64,000 bases of DNA. Source: Bordetella sp. H567 (lineage in GTDB: Bacteria; Pseudomonadota; Gammaproteobacteria; Burkholderiales; Burkholderiaceae_B). The notes beneath the pieces are model-generated. The model made no database searches. It was not told where the DNA came from and saw only the letters and a list, made by a program, of their open reading frames with translations. The stretch is taken from the NCBI RefSeq assembly GCF_001704295.1, contig NZ_CP012334.1, positions 434,001-498,000 of the forward strand, read 5' to 3'. Shown one piece after another: positions 53,991-63,910 of the stretch; position 1 is the stretch's first letter; each line of letters begins with the position of its first letter. The position numbers and the translations under genes are program-made.

Positions 53991-54239
53991 CTAGCGGACT
54001 TCGCGCACTTCGACGTCGATGACGTCGGGGCGTACGCCCGGGAATGGGCCGGGGGTGGCGCTGCGCTGGTGCCAGTAGGCCTTGACCCCGAAGGGGCGGC
54101 CGCGCACCTTGGCGATGACGTACAGGATGCCCACCGCGATCGCCGTGGATACCATGAAAATCAAGGCCATGACGCCGCCGACCAGGGCTAGCACCGTGAA
54201 AGCAAGGGCGCGTACGAAGCGTGTAAGGGCATTGTCCAT
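53991..54239 (-). CDS. Small membrane protein of unknown function
   Basis: An 82-residue protein with one long or two short membrane helices (ALAFTVLALVGGVMALIFMVSTAIAVGILYVIA), a basic post-membrane segment (KVRGRPFGVKAYWHQR) and a short soluble tail ending DVIDVEVREVR. No family recognised, but such 80-90 residue proteins between metG and mrp are seen in related species. Codon use looks native. Confidence 0.7.
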   Translation of the reverse strand: MDNALTRFVRALAFTVLALVGGVMALIFMVSTAIAVGILYVIAKVRGRPFGVKAYWHQRSATPGPFPGVRPDVIDVEVREVR

Positions 54240-54397
54240 GCTAGAAATGACGCGAAAAGCGGCGAAAAGTTCCTGCGGATTCCGCTATCCTTGCAACTTG
54301 ATGATGGGAGCGATGAAGGCCGCACGGTGCTGAAAAGCCAGGCTGTAAACCGGGGTAGCCGCGCCAAGACCCGGGGTGCCTGTAGGAATATAGTGAC

Positions 54398-55483
54398 ATG
54401 AGTTTGACGATCCAACAAATAAAGGCGGTCCTGGAAGGTGTAACGGACCCGCAAACCGGCGCCAGCATCGGCCAGTATGTGAAAGACCGGGACATCCACC
54501 TGGACGCGAATCCGGTTTCGGTCGCTGTCGAGCTGGGCTATCCGGCGCGTACTCAGCAACAGGCCCTGCGCCAAGCCGTGACCGACGCGCTTGCCGCGGC
54601 GGGCCTGCCCGGCGTCCAGGTGTCGGTCACATGGAAAATCGCCGCGCATGCCGTGCAGCGTGGCCTGAAGCCGCTGCCTAACGTCGCCAATATCATCGCG
54701 GTGGCGTCCGGCAAGGGCGGCGTGGGCAAGAGCACCACCGCCGTCAACCTGGCCCTGGCGCTGGCCGCCGAAGGGGCGCAGGTAGGCGTGCTCGACGCGG
54801 ATATCTATGGCCCCAGCGTGCCGACCATGCTGGGCATTTCCGGGCGTCCGGCCAGCCATGACAACAAAACCATGGAGCCGCTGCAGGGCCATGGTCTACA
54901 GGCGAACTCCATCGGCTTCCTGATCGATGCGGATTCCCCCGCGATATGGCGCGGGCCCATGGTGACGCAGGCGCTGGAACAGCTGCTGCGCCAGACGAAC
55001 TGGCGCGCGCTGGACTACCTGATCGTCGACATGCCGCCGGGCACGGGCGATATCGCGCTGACCCTGGCGCAGAAAGTGCCGGTGGTGGGCGCCGTCATCG
55101 TCACCACGCCGCAGGACATCGCGCTGCTGGACGCGCGCAAGGGGCTGCGCATGTTCGAGAAAGTGGATGTGCCCATCCTGGGGGTGGTGGAAAACATGTC
55201 CATGCACATCTGCAGCCACTGCGGACATGCGGAACCGATTTTCGGCGAAGGCGGCGGCAAGCGCATGGCCGAGCAATACGGGGTGGCCTGGCTGGGCGGC
55301 CTGCCGCTGACCATGAACATCCGCGAGCAGACGGATGCGGGCAACCCCACGGTGGTGGCGGATCCCGGCAGCGAAGCGGCGGGGCTGTACCGCGACATCG
55401 CGCGCCGCGTCGCAGTGGCCGTCGCCGCGCTGCCTCGGGATATGGCCGGGAAATTCCCCAACGTCGTTGTCCAGCAACCCTGA
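54398..55483 (+). CDS. mrp: Iron-sulfur cluster carrier protein (Mrp/ApbC)
   Basis: A 361-residue P-loop ATPase that binds and delivers 4Fe-4S clusters. It has an N-terminal MIP18-like domain (1-90), deviant Walker A GKGGVGKST (105-113), DIYGPSVP, and the C-x-x-C cluster site HICSHCGH. The start is 158 bases from the divergent small membrane protein. TamA follows after 3 bases. Confidence 0.95.
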   Translation: MSLTIQQIKAVLEGVTDPQTGASIGQYVKDRDIHLDANPVSVAVELGYPARTQQQALRQAVTDALAAAGLPGVQVSVTWKIAAHAVQRGLKPLPNVANIIAVASGKGGVGKSTTAVNLALALAAEGAQVGVLDADIYGPSVPTMLGISGRPASHDNKTMEPLQGHGLQANSIGFLIDADSPAIWRGPMVTQALEQLLRQTNWRALDYLIVDMPPGTGDIALTLAQKVPVVGAVIVTTPQDIALLDARKGLRMFEKVDVPILGVVENMSMHICSHCGHAEPIFGEGGGKRMAEQYGVAWLGGLPLTMNIREQTDAGNPTVVADPGSEAAGLYRDIARRVAVAVAALPRDMAGKFPNVVVQQP

Positions 55484-55486
55484 CGC

Positions 55487-57334
55487 ATGCAGTGGCTGGC
55501 GGGCCTTTTGCTCTGCGTCCTGCTGGCGCTGGTCCAGACGGCGTACGCCAAGCCTGAAATCATCATCGATCCCGGCACGGTGGACCCGGCGTCGGTAAAG
55601 GCGGTCAACGATGCCGTGCAAGTGATCGCGCGCCTGGCCTCCGACCAGGACGGCGGCGAAGCGGACCGGCTGCGGCGTCGCGCGCGCGATGCCGCCCTGG
55701 CCGCCCTGGCGACCCAGGGCTATTTCGCGGCACGCGTCACGCTGAATACCGGCAGCGACGTGGGCGGCGGCACTTGGGACATCGCCATCGACGCCGGCGT
55801 GCGCGCCAGGATCGTCGCCGTCGACCTCTCGTTCACGGGCCGCATCACGCAGCCCGGGTATGCCAGCCGTGTCGCGGCGCTGCGCAAGGACTGGTCGCTG
55901 CCCGTCGGCCGTCCCTTCGTCAACGACGACTGGAACAAGGCCAAATCGGCGCTGCTGAACGACGTGGGCGACAAGGACTTCCTGTTGGCGCGCATCGCGG
56001 CATCGTCCGCCGATGTGCAGGCCGACCAGGGCGAGGTACGCTTGAAGGTCGTGATTGACAGCGGTCCGGCGGTGCGCATGGGCGCGCTCGAAATCGAGGG
56101 CCTGGATCGCGTGCCGCCGTCGCTGGTGCGCCGCTATGTGCGATACAAGCCGGGCGAGGCCTACGACCAGGACAAGCTGAACAGCTGGCAGCAGGTCTTG
56201 CAGAGCACGTCCTTCTTCCGGGGGGCTTTCGTCTCCATGGTTCGGCCCGATGGGTCGCACGACACGCCGCCCGCGCAGACGCCCGCCACCTCGACGCCGC
56301 AGGGCGACCCCGGCGTGGCGGCCGGCGGACAGCCGGCGCGCGGCGTGGACAGCAACAGCGAGATCACGCTGCCGGTGCAGGTGCGGGTGGTCGAGGCGCC
56401 GCCCAAGCGTTTTTCCGCATCGCTGGGCGTGGACAGCGACGTGGGCGTGGGCGTGGAGGCCTTGTATCGCCAGCACGTGGTCTTCGGGCAGCCGCTCACC
56501 ATGGAGTCCGGTATTGGCGTGAACCGCCTGCGCCAGCGGGTGTACACCGATTTCTACCTGCCGCCGGACGGGCGCGGGAACAAGGACAGCGTGGGCGTGT
56601 TGGCCGAACATTCCGACATCCAGGGCCAGGAGGTCACGCGTTTCGCGCTGGGCGCCACACGCCTGCAGGAACGCCATGGCGAGGGCCGGGTGGACTATGA
56701 AACCCGCTGGGGCCTGCTGGCGGCGCACGACAGCGTCAGGATCCAGGGCGCCAGCAGCTACGACCTGCCCAGCCTGACCGGCACCGTCGAATGGCTGCGG
56801 CGCGACGTCGACAACAAATACGATCCGCGCGAAGGCAGTCTGGTCGCGCTGGGCGGCGGCCTGGGCGTCACGCTGGACACCGGCAGGCCCTACAGCCGTG
56901 CCCGTGCCCGCGCCCAGCGATGGTGGCCCGTGGGCCAGCGCGACGTTTTCACGATGCGCGGCGAAATCGGCAAGGTGTGGTCCGACAACACGCGGGTCCC
57001 GCCGGATTTTGGATTCCGTACGGGCGGCGCGCGCAGCATACGCGGCTATCCCTACCTGAGTATCGGGGTGGACCGCGGCGATGCGGTGGTGGACGCCCCC
57101 ACCTTGCTGGTCGGCAGCGTTGAATACGACCACTATTTCGATGAGCGCTGGGGCATCGGCTTTTTCGTGGACGCCGGCGATGCCGCCCAGTCCTTCGGCG
57201 ATATGCAAATTGCGGTCGGCTATGGCGTGGGCGCGCGGGTCCGCACGCCGGCGGGACCGCTGTTCCTGGATGTCGCCTACGGGCAGCGCGACCATTCATT
57301 GCGCCTGGCGTTCTCGCTGGGGATCGCGTTTTGA
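55487..57334 (+). CDS. tamA: Autotransporter assembly complex outer membrane protein TamA
   Basis: A 615-residue Omp85 protein. A signal peptide (about 1-20) is followed by POTRA domains (20-260) and a 16-strand barrel region with the family lid motif GGARSIRGYP and C-terminal LRLAFSLGIAF ending in phenylalanine. Between the POTRA part and the barrel is a Pro/Thr/Gly-rich insert (about residues 255-290) that is longer than usual. It overlaps tamB by 4 bases; the TamA-TamB complex assembles outer-membrane proteins and helps lipid transport. Confidence 0.94.
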   Translation: MQWLAGLLLCVLLALVQTAYAKPEIIIDPGTVDPASVKAVNDAVQVIARLASDQDGGEADRLRRRARDAALAALATQGYFAARVTLNTGSDVGGGTWDIAIDAGVRARIVAVDLSFTGRITQPGYASRVAALRKDWSLPVGRPFVNDDWNKAKSALLNDVGDKDFLLARIAASSADVQADQGEVRLKVVIDSGPAVRMGALEIEGLDRVPPSLVRRYVRYKPGEAYDQDKLNSWQQVLQSTSFFRGAFVSMVRPDGSHDTPPAQTPATSTPQGDPGVAAGGQPARGVDSNSEITLPVQVRVVEAPPKRFSASLGVDSDVGVGVEALYRQHVVFGQPLTMESGIGVNRLRQRVYTDFYLPPDGRGNKDSVGVLAEHSDIQGQEVTRFALGATRLQERHGEGRVDYETRWGLLAAHDSVRIQGASSYDLPSLTGTVEWLRRDVDNKYDPREGSLVALGGGLGVTLDTGRPYSRARARAQRWWPVGQRDVFTMRGEIGKVWSDNTRVPPDFGFRTGGARSIRGYPYLSIGVDRGDAVVDAPTLLVGSVEYDHYFDERWGIGFFVDAGDAAQSFGDMQIAVGYGVGARVRTPAGPLFLDVAYGQRDHSLRLAFSLGIAF

Positions 57335-60300
57335 ATATCCTGGCCCGGCTGCTGCGCAATGTCGTGGTGTGGTGGGTGCCGACCCTGCTGCTGTTCCTGT
57401 GCGCTCTGGCCGCGGCGGTGGGCTGGGTGGCTGCCACGCAACCCGGCGCGCAATGGCTGGCGCGCACTGCCATGCCCCAGTTGGGCGGGCGGGCCGAAGA
57501 CCTTACGGGCTCGGTCTGGGGCGGCCTGCATGTCGGCCACCTGGTCGTCGACGCCGCCGGCGTGTCGCTGGACGCGCGCAACCTGACGCTGCGGGTGGCC
57601 TGGATGGAATTGCTGCAGCGGCGGCTGCGCGTGCGCGAACTGTCCGCCGACAGCCTGGATCTGGACCTACACGATATCGCACAGGGAACGGCGCCGTCGG
57701 ACCAAGCGGGGCAAACCCCATCCCTGCCGCTGGATATCGCGGTGGACCGGCTGGTGGTGGGAGAACTTGCGCTGCGGCGCAACGGCGAGCCGATGCCCGT
57801 CGCACTCAGCGGCCTGCAGGCGGCATTGCGTGCGGGCGCGGATGGGGCGCGGGCGCGCATCGACACCTTGCACGTCGCGCATGCATGGGGCGATGCCGAT
57901 CTTCAAGGGCAAGCCGAGTTGAAGCAGTTGGCCGCACCCTGGCCGCTGGCCGCGCGGCTGCACGTCGCGGCCCGCGGCCAGGGCGCGGATTCGCCGCTGT
58001 GCGTGGGAAGGTTCGTGAAGGCGGCGGCCCCTTCCGCTGCCGCCGCCCCCGATCCCTGCCTGCTCCAGGCCGACCTGCAGGTGGGCGGGTCGCTCGACGC
58101 CCTGTCGGCGACCGTCGCGGCGCAGGGGGCCGGCGCGGTGCTGTCGGCCAAAGCGGACCTGGCGCCGCAGGATGCGCTGCCGCTGCGCGTTGCCGACGCC
58201 TCGCTGCAATTGCCCGATGGCACGTCCGCCGCCGTCTCGCTGGCCGTCTCCCGCGACGATGCCCGGCGCGCCATCCGGCTGCAGGGTAGCCTCGCGGCGA
58301 AGGGCCTGGATCTGGCCCGCCTGTCGGGCAACGCCATTCCGCCGGCGGTGCTGACCGCCCACGGCAGTTTCGACACCTTGCTGACGGACGGCTACGTCCT
58401 GCGCGACGGCCGGATCGAGCTGGTCGTCGACCCGGGCAGCCGCTGGAACAGGCAGGCCCTGCAAGGCAGCGCGCGAGGCCGTGTCATGACGTCAGCCAAC
58501 GATGATCCGTCCGCGGACTGGACCGCCGCCCTGGGCGACGTGCGCGTGCAGGGCCTGGCGGTGGACCTGGGGCTAGGCGGCAACCGTGTGCGCGCGCACG
58601 GCAACGTCGATGCGGGCGCGGGCGCCATCACGGTGGATGCGGCCGCGCCTCGCCTCGCGGACTTCTGGCCCGGCCTGGAAGGGGCCGCCACGCTGCAGGG
58701 CAAGCTGACCGGCACGCCGGCCCGGCATCGGCTGGAGCTGCGCGGCGGCTATACCCCGGCGCGTTCGCGTCCCGGCATCTTGGGCAGCGCGCCGATGCAG
58801 GCATCCGTCGATATCAGCGGTGGCTATGGCGTAGGGACCGGCACGGACGCCGCCTCGCGCCAGGCAGGATGGCGCGGCACCGTTTCCCGGCTGACCTTCT
58901 CCAATGCGGGATTCGAGCTGGCGTCGTCGCGGCCCGGTGCCGTGGCCTACCTGCCGCGTGCCGACGCGCCCCTGTGGCAATGGCAGGTCGGGCCGGCCCG
59001 TGTCGAACTGGCCCTGCCCGGCGGCGACCGCGTCGTGCTGGACCATTCAGGTTCGCGCGGCGGCTCGGGACGCTGGGAAACGGCCGGGCGCATGGACAAC
59101 CTGGTACTGACGCCCGCCATGGTGCGCCGCATCCGCCGCGCGCTGGATCTGGAGGCCGCCGCGCGGCAGGGGCAGACGGCGCCGTCCCGCGTCAATGCGA
59201 GGGTGCCCGCGAGCCAGCGCCGCATTGCGCTGGACGTATCGTGGGACCTGCGCTACGCCGGCGCGCTGACGGGCAAGGCCAGGTTGGTGCGCCGTTCCGG
59301 CGATCTGCTGGTGCCCGGCGATCCACCCATGCCGCTGGGCTTGCGGGATCTTGTCCTGGACCTGAACGCGACCTCGGCCGGTGGGCGCAACAGCCGCGTG
59401 GACGCCGCCTTGCGCGTGGATACGGCCAGCATGGGATCGCTGCGCGGCAGCGGCACGGCGATGCTGGCCGCCACGGCCGACGGCGGGATTGGCCTGGCGC
59501 CGCACCAGCCGCTGCGCGTGTCGCTGGATGCCGATGTCGCGGACCTGAAGTGGGTGGAACTGTTCACCGGCGACAATACGGACATTGGCGGCGCGCTGAA
59601 GGCCAGTGTGCAGGCCCAGGGCACGCCGGGCGGCGCTTGGACGGCGAGCGGCACGGTCCGTGGCCAGCACCTGCGCTATGTGCGCATCGACGACGGCGTG
59701 CGCCTGATGGACGGGACGCTGTCGGCGCGCCTGCAGGGAGACCGCCTGATCGTCGACTCGCTGCGTTTTCCGGCGGTGCTGCGCGTGCTGCCCACCGAGA
59801 CGCGCACGCGCGATTGGGTGACGCGCGATCCGGACGCCAAGAACGGCTATATCGATGCCAGTGGAAGCTGGGGGCTGATGGACGCCGCCGGGCAGGTGCG
59901 CATCGTCCTGCACCGGTTCCCTGTGGTCCAGCGAGCGGACCGCTTCGCCATGATGTCGGGCCGCATCGACATCGACGCGGCCCTGCCGCGCATGTCGATA
60001 CGGGGCGACGTGAAGGCCGACGCGGGCTGGGCCAGCCTGGAAGTCCTGAGCGAAGTGCCCTCGCTGGACGGCGACGTGGTGGTCCACCGGCCCGGCGTGG
60101 ACGACGCCGGGCACGCCACGCCCCTGCAGACCGACCTGGACCTGAACGTGGACCTGGGGCCGCGCTTCTACCTCACCGGCATGGGCCTGGATGCCGCGCT
60201 GGGCGGCGCGCTACGCATCCGCTACGTCGACAACCGGCTGATGGGCACGGGCGTGCTGCGCACGCGCGCCGGCCGTATCGACGCCTACGGCCAGCGCCTG

Positions 60301-60882
60301 CAATTGCGGCGCGGCACCGTCACTTTCCAGGGCACCCTGGACAACCCGCTGCTCGATATCGAGGCCCTGCGTACCGGCGAACAGGTCGAGGCGGGCGTGC
60401 GCGTCAGCGGCACGGCGCAGCGGCCGCGTATCGACCTGATTTCCTATCCCGACGTCAGCGACGAGGAAAAACTGTCGTGGCTGGTGCTGGGCCGCGCGCC
60501 GGACGCCGGCGGCAACGATACGGCGCTGCTGGTGTCGCTGGGCACGGCCTTGCTGGGCAACGGCGAACCGTTCTACAAGCGTTTCGGTGTGGACGATGTC
60601 ACCGTGCGCAACGGCACGCTGGGCAATACCAACAGCCTGCTACCCAACCAGACCGTGGCGGGCAATGTCAACCAGGACGTGAGCCAGACGCTGGCGACCC
60701 AGTTCGTGGTGGCCAGCAAGAATTTCGCGGATGGTGTCACGCTCAGCGTGGAACAGGCGTTGGCGGGCTCCGAAACCGTGGGCCGCCTGAGCTACCGGTT
60801 GTCCCGCCGATGGTCCGTGGACGTCAAGGGCGGTTCGGTCAACGGCCTGGAGCTGGTTTATCGGACCTTCCTTGGGGACTGA
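57331..60882 (+). CDS. tamB: Translocation and assembly module protein TamB
   Basis: A 1183-residue AsmA-like protein anchored in the inner membrane by one N-terminal helix (VVVWWVPTLLLFLCALAAAVGWV) and spanning the periplasm with a beta-taco rod. The C-terminal DUF490 region (about 850-1183) has GTLDNPLLDIEALRTGEQVEAGVRVSGTAQRPRIDLISYP and ends VDVKGGSVNGLELVYRTFLGD, typical for TamB. Its start overlaps the tamA stop (ATGA). Confidence 0.94.
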   Translation: MNILARLLRNVVVWWVPTLLLFLCALAAAVGWVAATQPGAQWLARTAMPQLGGRAEDLTGSVWGGLHVGHLVVDAAGVSLDARNLTLRVAWMELLQRRLRVRELSADSLDLDLHDIAQGTAPSDQAGQTPSLPLDIAVDRLVVGELALRRNGEPMPVALSGLQAALRAGADGARARIDTLHVAHAWGDADLQGQAELKQLAAPWPLAARLHVAARGQGADSPLCVGRFVKAAAPSAAAAPDPCLLQADLQVGGSLDALSATVAAQGAGAVLSAKADLAPQDALPLRVADASLQLPDGTSAAVSLAVSRDDARRAIRLQGSLAAKGLDLARLSGNAIPPAVLTAHGSFDTLLTDGYVLRDGRIELVVDPGSRWNRQALQGSARGRVMTSANDDPSADWTAALGDVRVQGLAVDLGLGGNRVRAHGNVDAGAGAITVDAAAPRLADFWPGLEGAATLQGKLTGTPARHRLELRGGYTPARSRPGILGSAPMQASVDISGGYGVGTGTDAASRQAGWRGTVSRLTFSNAGFELASSRPGAVAYLPRADAPLWQWQVGPARVELALPGGDRVVLDHSGSRGGSGRWETAGRMDNLVLTPAMVRRIRRALDLEAAARQGQTAPSRVNARVPASQRRIALDVSWDLRYAGALTGKARLVRRSGDLLVPGDPPMPLGLRDLVLDLNATSAGGRNSRVDAALRVDTASMGSLRGSGTAMLAATADGGIGLAPHQPLRVSLDADVADLKWVELFTGDNTDIGGALKASVQAQGTPGGAWTASGTVRGQHLRYVRIDDGVRLMDGTLSARLQGDRLIVDSLRFPAVLRVLPTETRTRDWVTRDPDAKNGYIDASGSWGLMDAAGQVRIVLHRFPVVQRADRFAMMSGRIDIDAALPRMSIRGDVKADAGWASLEVLSEVPSLDGDVVVHRPGVDDAGHATPLQTDLDLNVDLGPRFYLTGMGLDAALGGALRIRYVDNRLMGTGVLRTRAGRIDAYGQRLQLRRGTVTFQGTLDNPLLDIEALRTGEQVEAGVRVSGTAQRPRIDLISYPDVSDEEKLSWLVLGRAPDAGGNDTALLVSLGTALLGNGEPFYKRFGVDDVTVRNGTLGNTNSLLPNQTVAGNVNQDVSQTLATQFVVASKNFADGVTLSVEQALAGSETVGRLSYRLSRRWSVDVKGGSVNGLELVYRTFLGD

Positions 60883-60945
60883 TCCCCGGACGGGGACGCC
60901 GTGGACGGTAAAATACCGCGCACTTCAACCTGAGGTTTCCTTCCC

Positions 60946-61509
60946 ATGAGTATCAAGAGCGACCTGTGGATCCGGCGCGCCGCGGCTAACGGCATGATCG
61001 AGCCCTTCGAGCCCGGCCAGGTGCGCGAGTCCAACGGCGGCCGGATCGTCAGTTATGGCACCAGCAGCTATGGCTACGACGTGCGCTGCGCGAACGAGTT
61101 CAAGATATTCACCAACATCAATTCGACCATCGTCGATCCCAAGAATTTCGACGAGAAATCCTTCGTCGATTTCACGGGCGATGTCTGCATCATTCCGCCG
61201 AATTCCTTCGCGCTGGCGCGCACGGTGGAATATTTCCGCATCCCGCGCAGCGTCCTGACCATCTGCCTGGGCAAGAGCACCTACGCCCGCTGCGGCATCA
61301 TCGTCAACGTCACGCCGCTGGAACCGGAATGGGAAGGCCACGTCACGCTGGAATTTTCCAACTCTACGCCCCTGCCGGCCAAGATCTATGCCGGCGAAGG
61401 GTGCGCCCAGATGCTGTTCCTGGAAAGCGACGAGGTCTGCGAAACCTCGTACCGTGACCGTGGCGGCAAATACCAGGGCCAGCTGGGCGTCACGCTGCCG
61501 AAGACCTGA
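60946..61509 (+). CDS. dcd: dCTP deaminase
   Basis: A 187-residue trimeric enzyme that converts dCTP to dUTP for thymidylate synthesis. Conserved segments are [63 protein letters not shown] (with the catalytic glutamate) and [14 protein letters not shown] site precedes ATG 60946. It is followed by a 20-bp perfect palindrome and the convergent TRAP gene. Confidence 0.96.
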   Translation: MSIKSDLWIRRAAANGMIEPFEPGQVRESNGGRIVSYGTSSYGYDVRCANEFKIFTNINSTIVDPKNFDEKSFVDFTGDVCIIPPNSFALARTVEYFRIPRSVLTICLGKSTYARCGIIVNVTPLEPEWEGHVTLEFSNSTPLPAKIYAGEGCAQMLFLESDEVCETSYRDRGGKYQGQLGVTLPKT

Positions 61510-61510
61510 G

Positions 61511-61530
61511 CGGCGGCCGCGCGGCCGCCG
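61511..61530. repeat. 20-bp perfect palindrome after dcd
   Basis: CGGCGGCCGCGCGGCCGCCG starts one base after the dcd stop codon. It can fold into a strong hairpin in either transcript. No T tract follows in either direction, so a classical terminator is not shown. Confidence 0.6.
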
Positions 61531-61581
61531 CAACCACGGGCACCGGCGGCACCCCAAGCACCGCGGGCACCATTCGTCCGC

Positions 61582-62589
61582 TTATCGGGCTTTGTACCGG
61601 TCCAGGATGGCCTTGCCGTCCGCTCCCGTGCGATCTTGCCAATCGGCCAGCGCACCGGATGCCGCGGCGTGCAGCGCTTGCTGCACCGCGGCCGGAACCG
61701 TCGACTCTATCGTCACGCCGTTCTTGCGCATGTTGGCGCGGTTTTCCTCCAGTCGGCCTTCCATGCGCTTCCACTGTTCGGCTTCGGTCGCCGCGGCGGC
61801 CTGGTCCACGGCCTGGCGGCCGGCGGCATCCAGGGCCTCATAGGCGTCCAGGTTGATCGTCGCGATGGACAGTGGCATCGCGTAGTTGACCTCGGTGAAG
61901 TAGGGCAGGTATTGCCAAAGCTTGCGCCCGGCGCCGCCATCGCCCGAGGACAGCACCGCGTTTACTTCGCCGGATGCCAGGCGCGGCATGGCGTCCGCGA
62001 AGGAAATATTCGCCGCCTTGGCGCCGGCGCGCGTCATGGTGGCCTGCGAAACGTCGTCGTAGGTGCGGATCGAAAGCGCCTTCAGGTCCGCCACCGTCTT
62101 GATCGGCGCCTTGGACCAGATGCCGGAAGGCGGCCACGGCGTGGTGTACAGCAGTTTCTGGCCATGCGCGGCCAGGAACCGGGCGTAAGCCGGCCGCGCG
62201 GCGTCGCGCAAGGCGCGCGCATTGTCCAGCGAGTCGGCCAGGAAGGGCAGCGACGACACGCCGAAGATCGGATATTTGTTTGCCAAGCCCCCGGCGAAGG
62301 CATCGGCGGCATCCACCTTGCGCGCCTGGACCGCATCCACCATATCGGCCGACTTGTAGCCCTTGGACGCATCGAAACTGGTTTCGACGACGATATTCCC
62401 GTGGGATTTTTCCTTCACCTGCTCGGCAAAGGTCGATATTCCCAGTCCCGGCATGGAGGTGGCCGGATATTCGGTGGTCATCTGCAGGGTCGTGGCGGCT
62501 TGCGCCGAGACCGCCATCAGCATGGCCGTGGCCAGCAGGCCGGGAAGGCGGGCGAAACGAAGGGCGGAGCGCCGTGAAAACGCGGGCAT
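61582..62589 (-). CDS. TRAP transporter solute-binding protein (DctP family)
   Basis: A 335-residue periplasmic binding protein with a signal peptide ending near AVSAQA-A (about residue 31). DctP features include LQMTTEYPATSMPGLGISTFAEQV, FADSLDNARAL-like FLADSLDNARALRD, LKALSIRTYDDVSQATMTRAGA with the carboxylate-binding arginine, and EVNYAMPLSIATINLDAYEALDAAGR. The ligand is probably a small carboxylate. The DctQM membrane genes are not in the window. Confidence 0.92.
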   Translation of the reverse strand: MPAFSRRSALRFARLPGLLATAMLMAVSAQAATTLQMTTEYPATSMPGLGISTFAEQVKEKSHGNIVVETSFDASKGYKSADMVDAVQARKVDAADAFAGGLANKYPIFGVSSLPFLADSLDNARALRDAARPAYARFLAAHGQKLLYTTPWPPSGIWSKAPIKTVADLKALSIRTYDDVSQATMTRAGAKAANISFADAMPRLASGEVNAVLSSGDGGAGRKLWQYLPYFTEVNYAMPLSIATINLDAYEALDAAGRQAVDQAAAATEAEQWKRMEGRLEENRANMRKNGVTIESTVPAAVQQALHAAASGALADWQDRTGADGKAILDRYKAR

Positions 62590-62692
62590 GGTGGTTTCCT
62601 GGGTAGGTTCGATAAAAGCGGCGCGCGCCGCGAAGGCGGCGGCGCAGCCGTAGCCTGCCACGGCGCGCCCCGAAAGGGACTTCGGCCTTACC

Positions 62693-63910
62693 CTAGGACG
62701 GCCGTGGCGAGGCCGGTTCGCGCCATACGAGCAGCCCGCCGGCCAGCGCCGCCGTGGCCACCGCGGACGCGAATACGGTAACCGCGACGGGCATCCCGGC
62801 AATGTCCACCAGATAACCGGTCGCGACCGGCAGTAAGCCGGCCGGGATATATCCAGCGATATTCAATACGGCATTCGCTTCGGCGCGGCGGCTTCCACGG
62901 ATATTCAGGCCGATCAGCGTCAGGCCGCCCAATTGGCCCAAGCCCTGGCCCGCGCCGGCCAACAGCGCGGCGATAAGCAGCGCGAGAGCAATCGCTCCGT
63001 TCACCGCCAGCGCGAGGCTGAACATCGCCAGTACCGTGGCGGCCGCGCCGCTCAGCAGAATCCCACGTACCGACAGTCGCCGTGCAGCGAATTGCGAGCC
63101 GGTCGCGGCCAGGAACATGGCGCAGGCCATGCCCCCGGCAATCAAGGGACTGTGGACATGCAATAAACGCGAGAGCAGCGACGGGCCCAGCGACAGGACG
63201 AACGATGTCGCGGTGATGCCGGGCCCGAATACGCTGATACCCAGGACAAGATGGCGCCGCGCGTCGCGGGGAACGGACGGCAGGCGCAGTGTCCAGGCAG
63301 CGCGATCGCGCCGGGCAGGGCGACGCATCGGCAGGAAAAGAACCACAATGATCGCGCTGATCAACACCAATGCCTGCACGCCAAAGACAATCGCCACGGG
63401 CCTTTGCATGTCCTGCGCCACCGCTCCGGACAGCAAGGGCCCGAGACCTGCGCCGAAAACCATCGCCACCGACGCCAGCAAGGCGGCCTGCCGGGTGCGT
63501 GCCTCACCGCCGAGATCAGCCACCGCGGCCATGCCGGCCGTCACGACGACGCCCACCGCAATGCCGGCAAGCAGGCGCGCCGCCCCGAGGGCAGCCACCG
63601 ATTCCGCGCCAGAGAAAAGCAGGCAGGCCAGCAGCGCGGCCAACAGCCCGGGCAGCAGTACCGGCTTGCGCCCATAACGATCCGACAGCTGGCCCGCGAC
63701 CAGCAGCGTCCCGAGCAGGCTCGCGATGTACACGGCGAATATCACGGTCAGCGTGCCCGACGAGAAGTTCAACTGCGTGCGCCAGTGTTCATAAAGAGGC
63801 GTGGGCGAGTTCGATAGCATGAATACCGCTGCCACCGTTCCGGCTGCGCCCCACATGGGACCACGCGATTTCGTGGTGGTCGTCGCGCTCAGTATGTTTG
63901 CGTGGCTCAT
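62693..63910 (-). CDS. MFS transporter
   Basis: A 405-residue carrier with 12 predicted helices and the motif-A loop AGQLSDRYGRKPVLLPG. The first helix contains NSPTPLYEHWR, seen in a conserved subfamily of MFS proteins. Its ATG overlaps the stop of the gene to its right by 4 bases (ATGA), so both belong to one leftward operon. Substrate unknown. Confidence 0.9.
   Translation of the reverse strand: MSHANILSATTTTKSRGPMWGAAGTVAAVFMLSNSPTPLYEHWRTQLNFSSGTLTVIFAVYIASLLGTLLVAGQLSDRYGRKPVLLPGLLAALLACLLFSGAESVAALGAARLLAGIAVGVVVTAGMAAVADLGGEARTRQAALLASVAMVFGAGLGPLLSGAVAQDMQRPVAIVFGVQALVLISAIIVVLFLPMRRPARRDRAAWTLRLPSVPRDARRHLVLGISVFGPGITATSFVLSLGPSLLSRLLHVHSPLIAGGMACAMFLAATGSQFAARRLSVRGILLSGAAATVLAMFSLALAVNGAIALALLIAALLAGAGQGLGQLGGLTLIGLNIRGSRRAEANAVLNIAGYIPAGLLPVATGYLVDIAGMPVAVTVFASAVATAALAGGLLVWREPASPRPS

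Noticed and set aside
54896-57295. A minus-strand open frame of about 800 codons
   Set aside because: It is antisense to mrp and tamA; no domain or ribosome site supports it.
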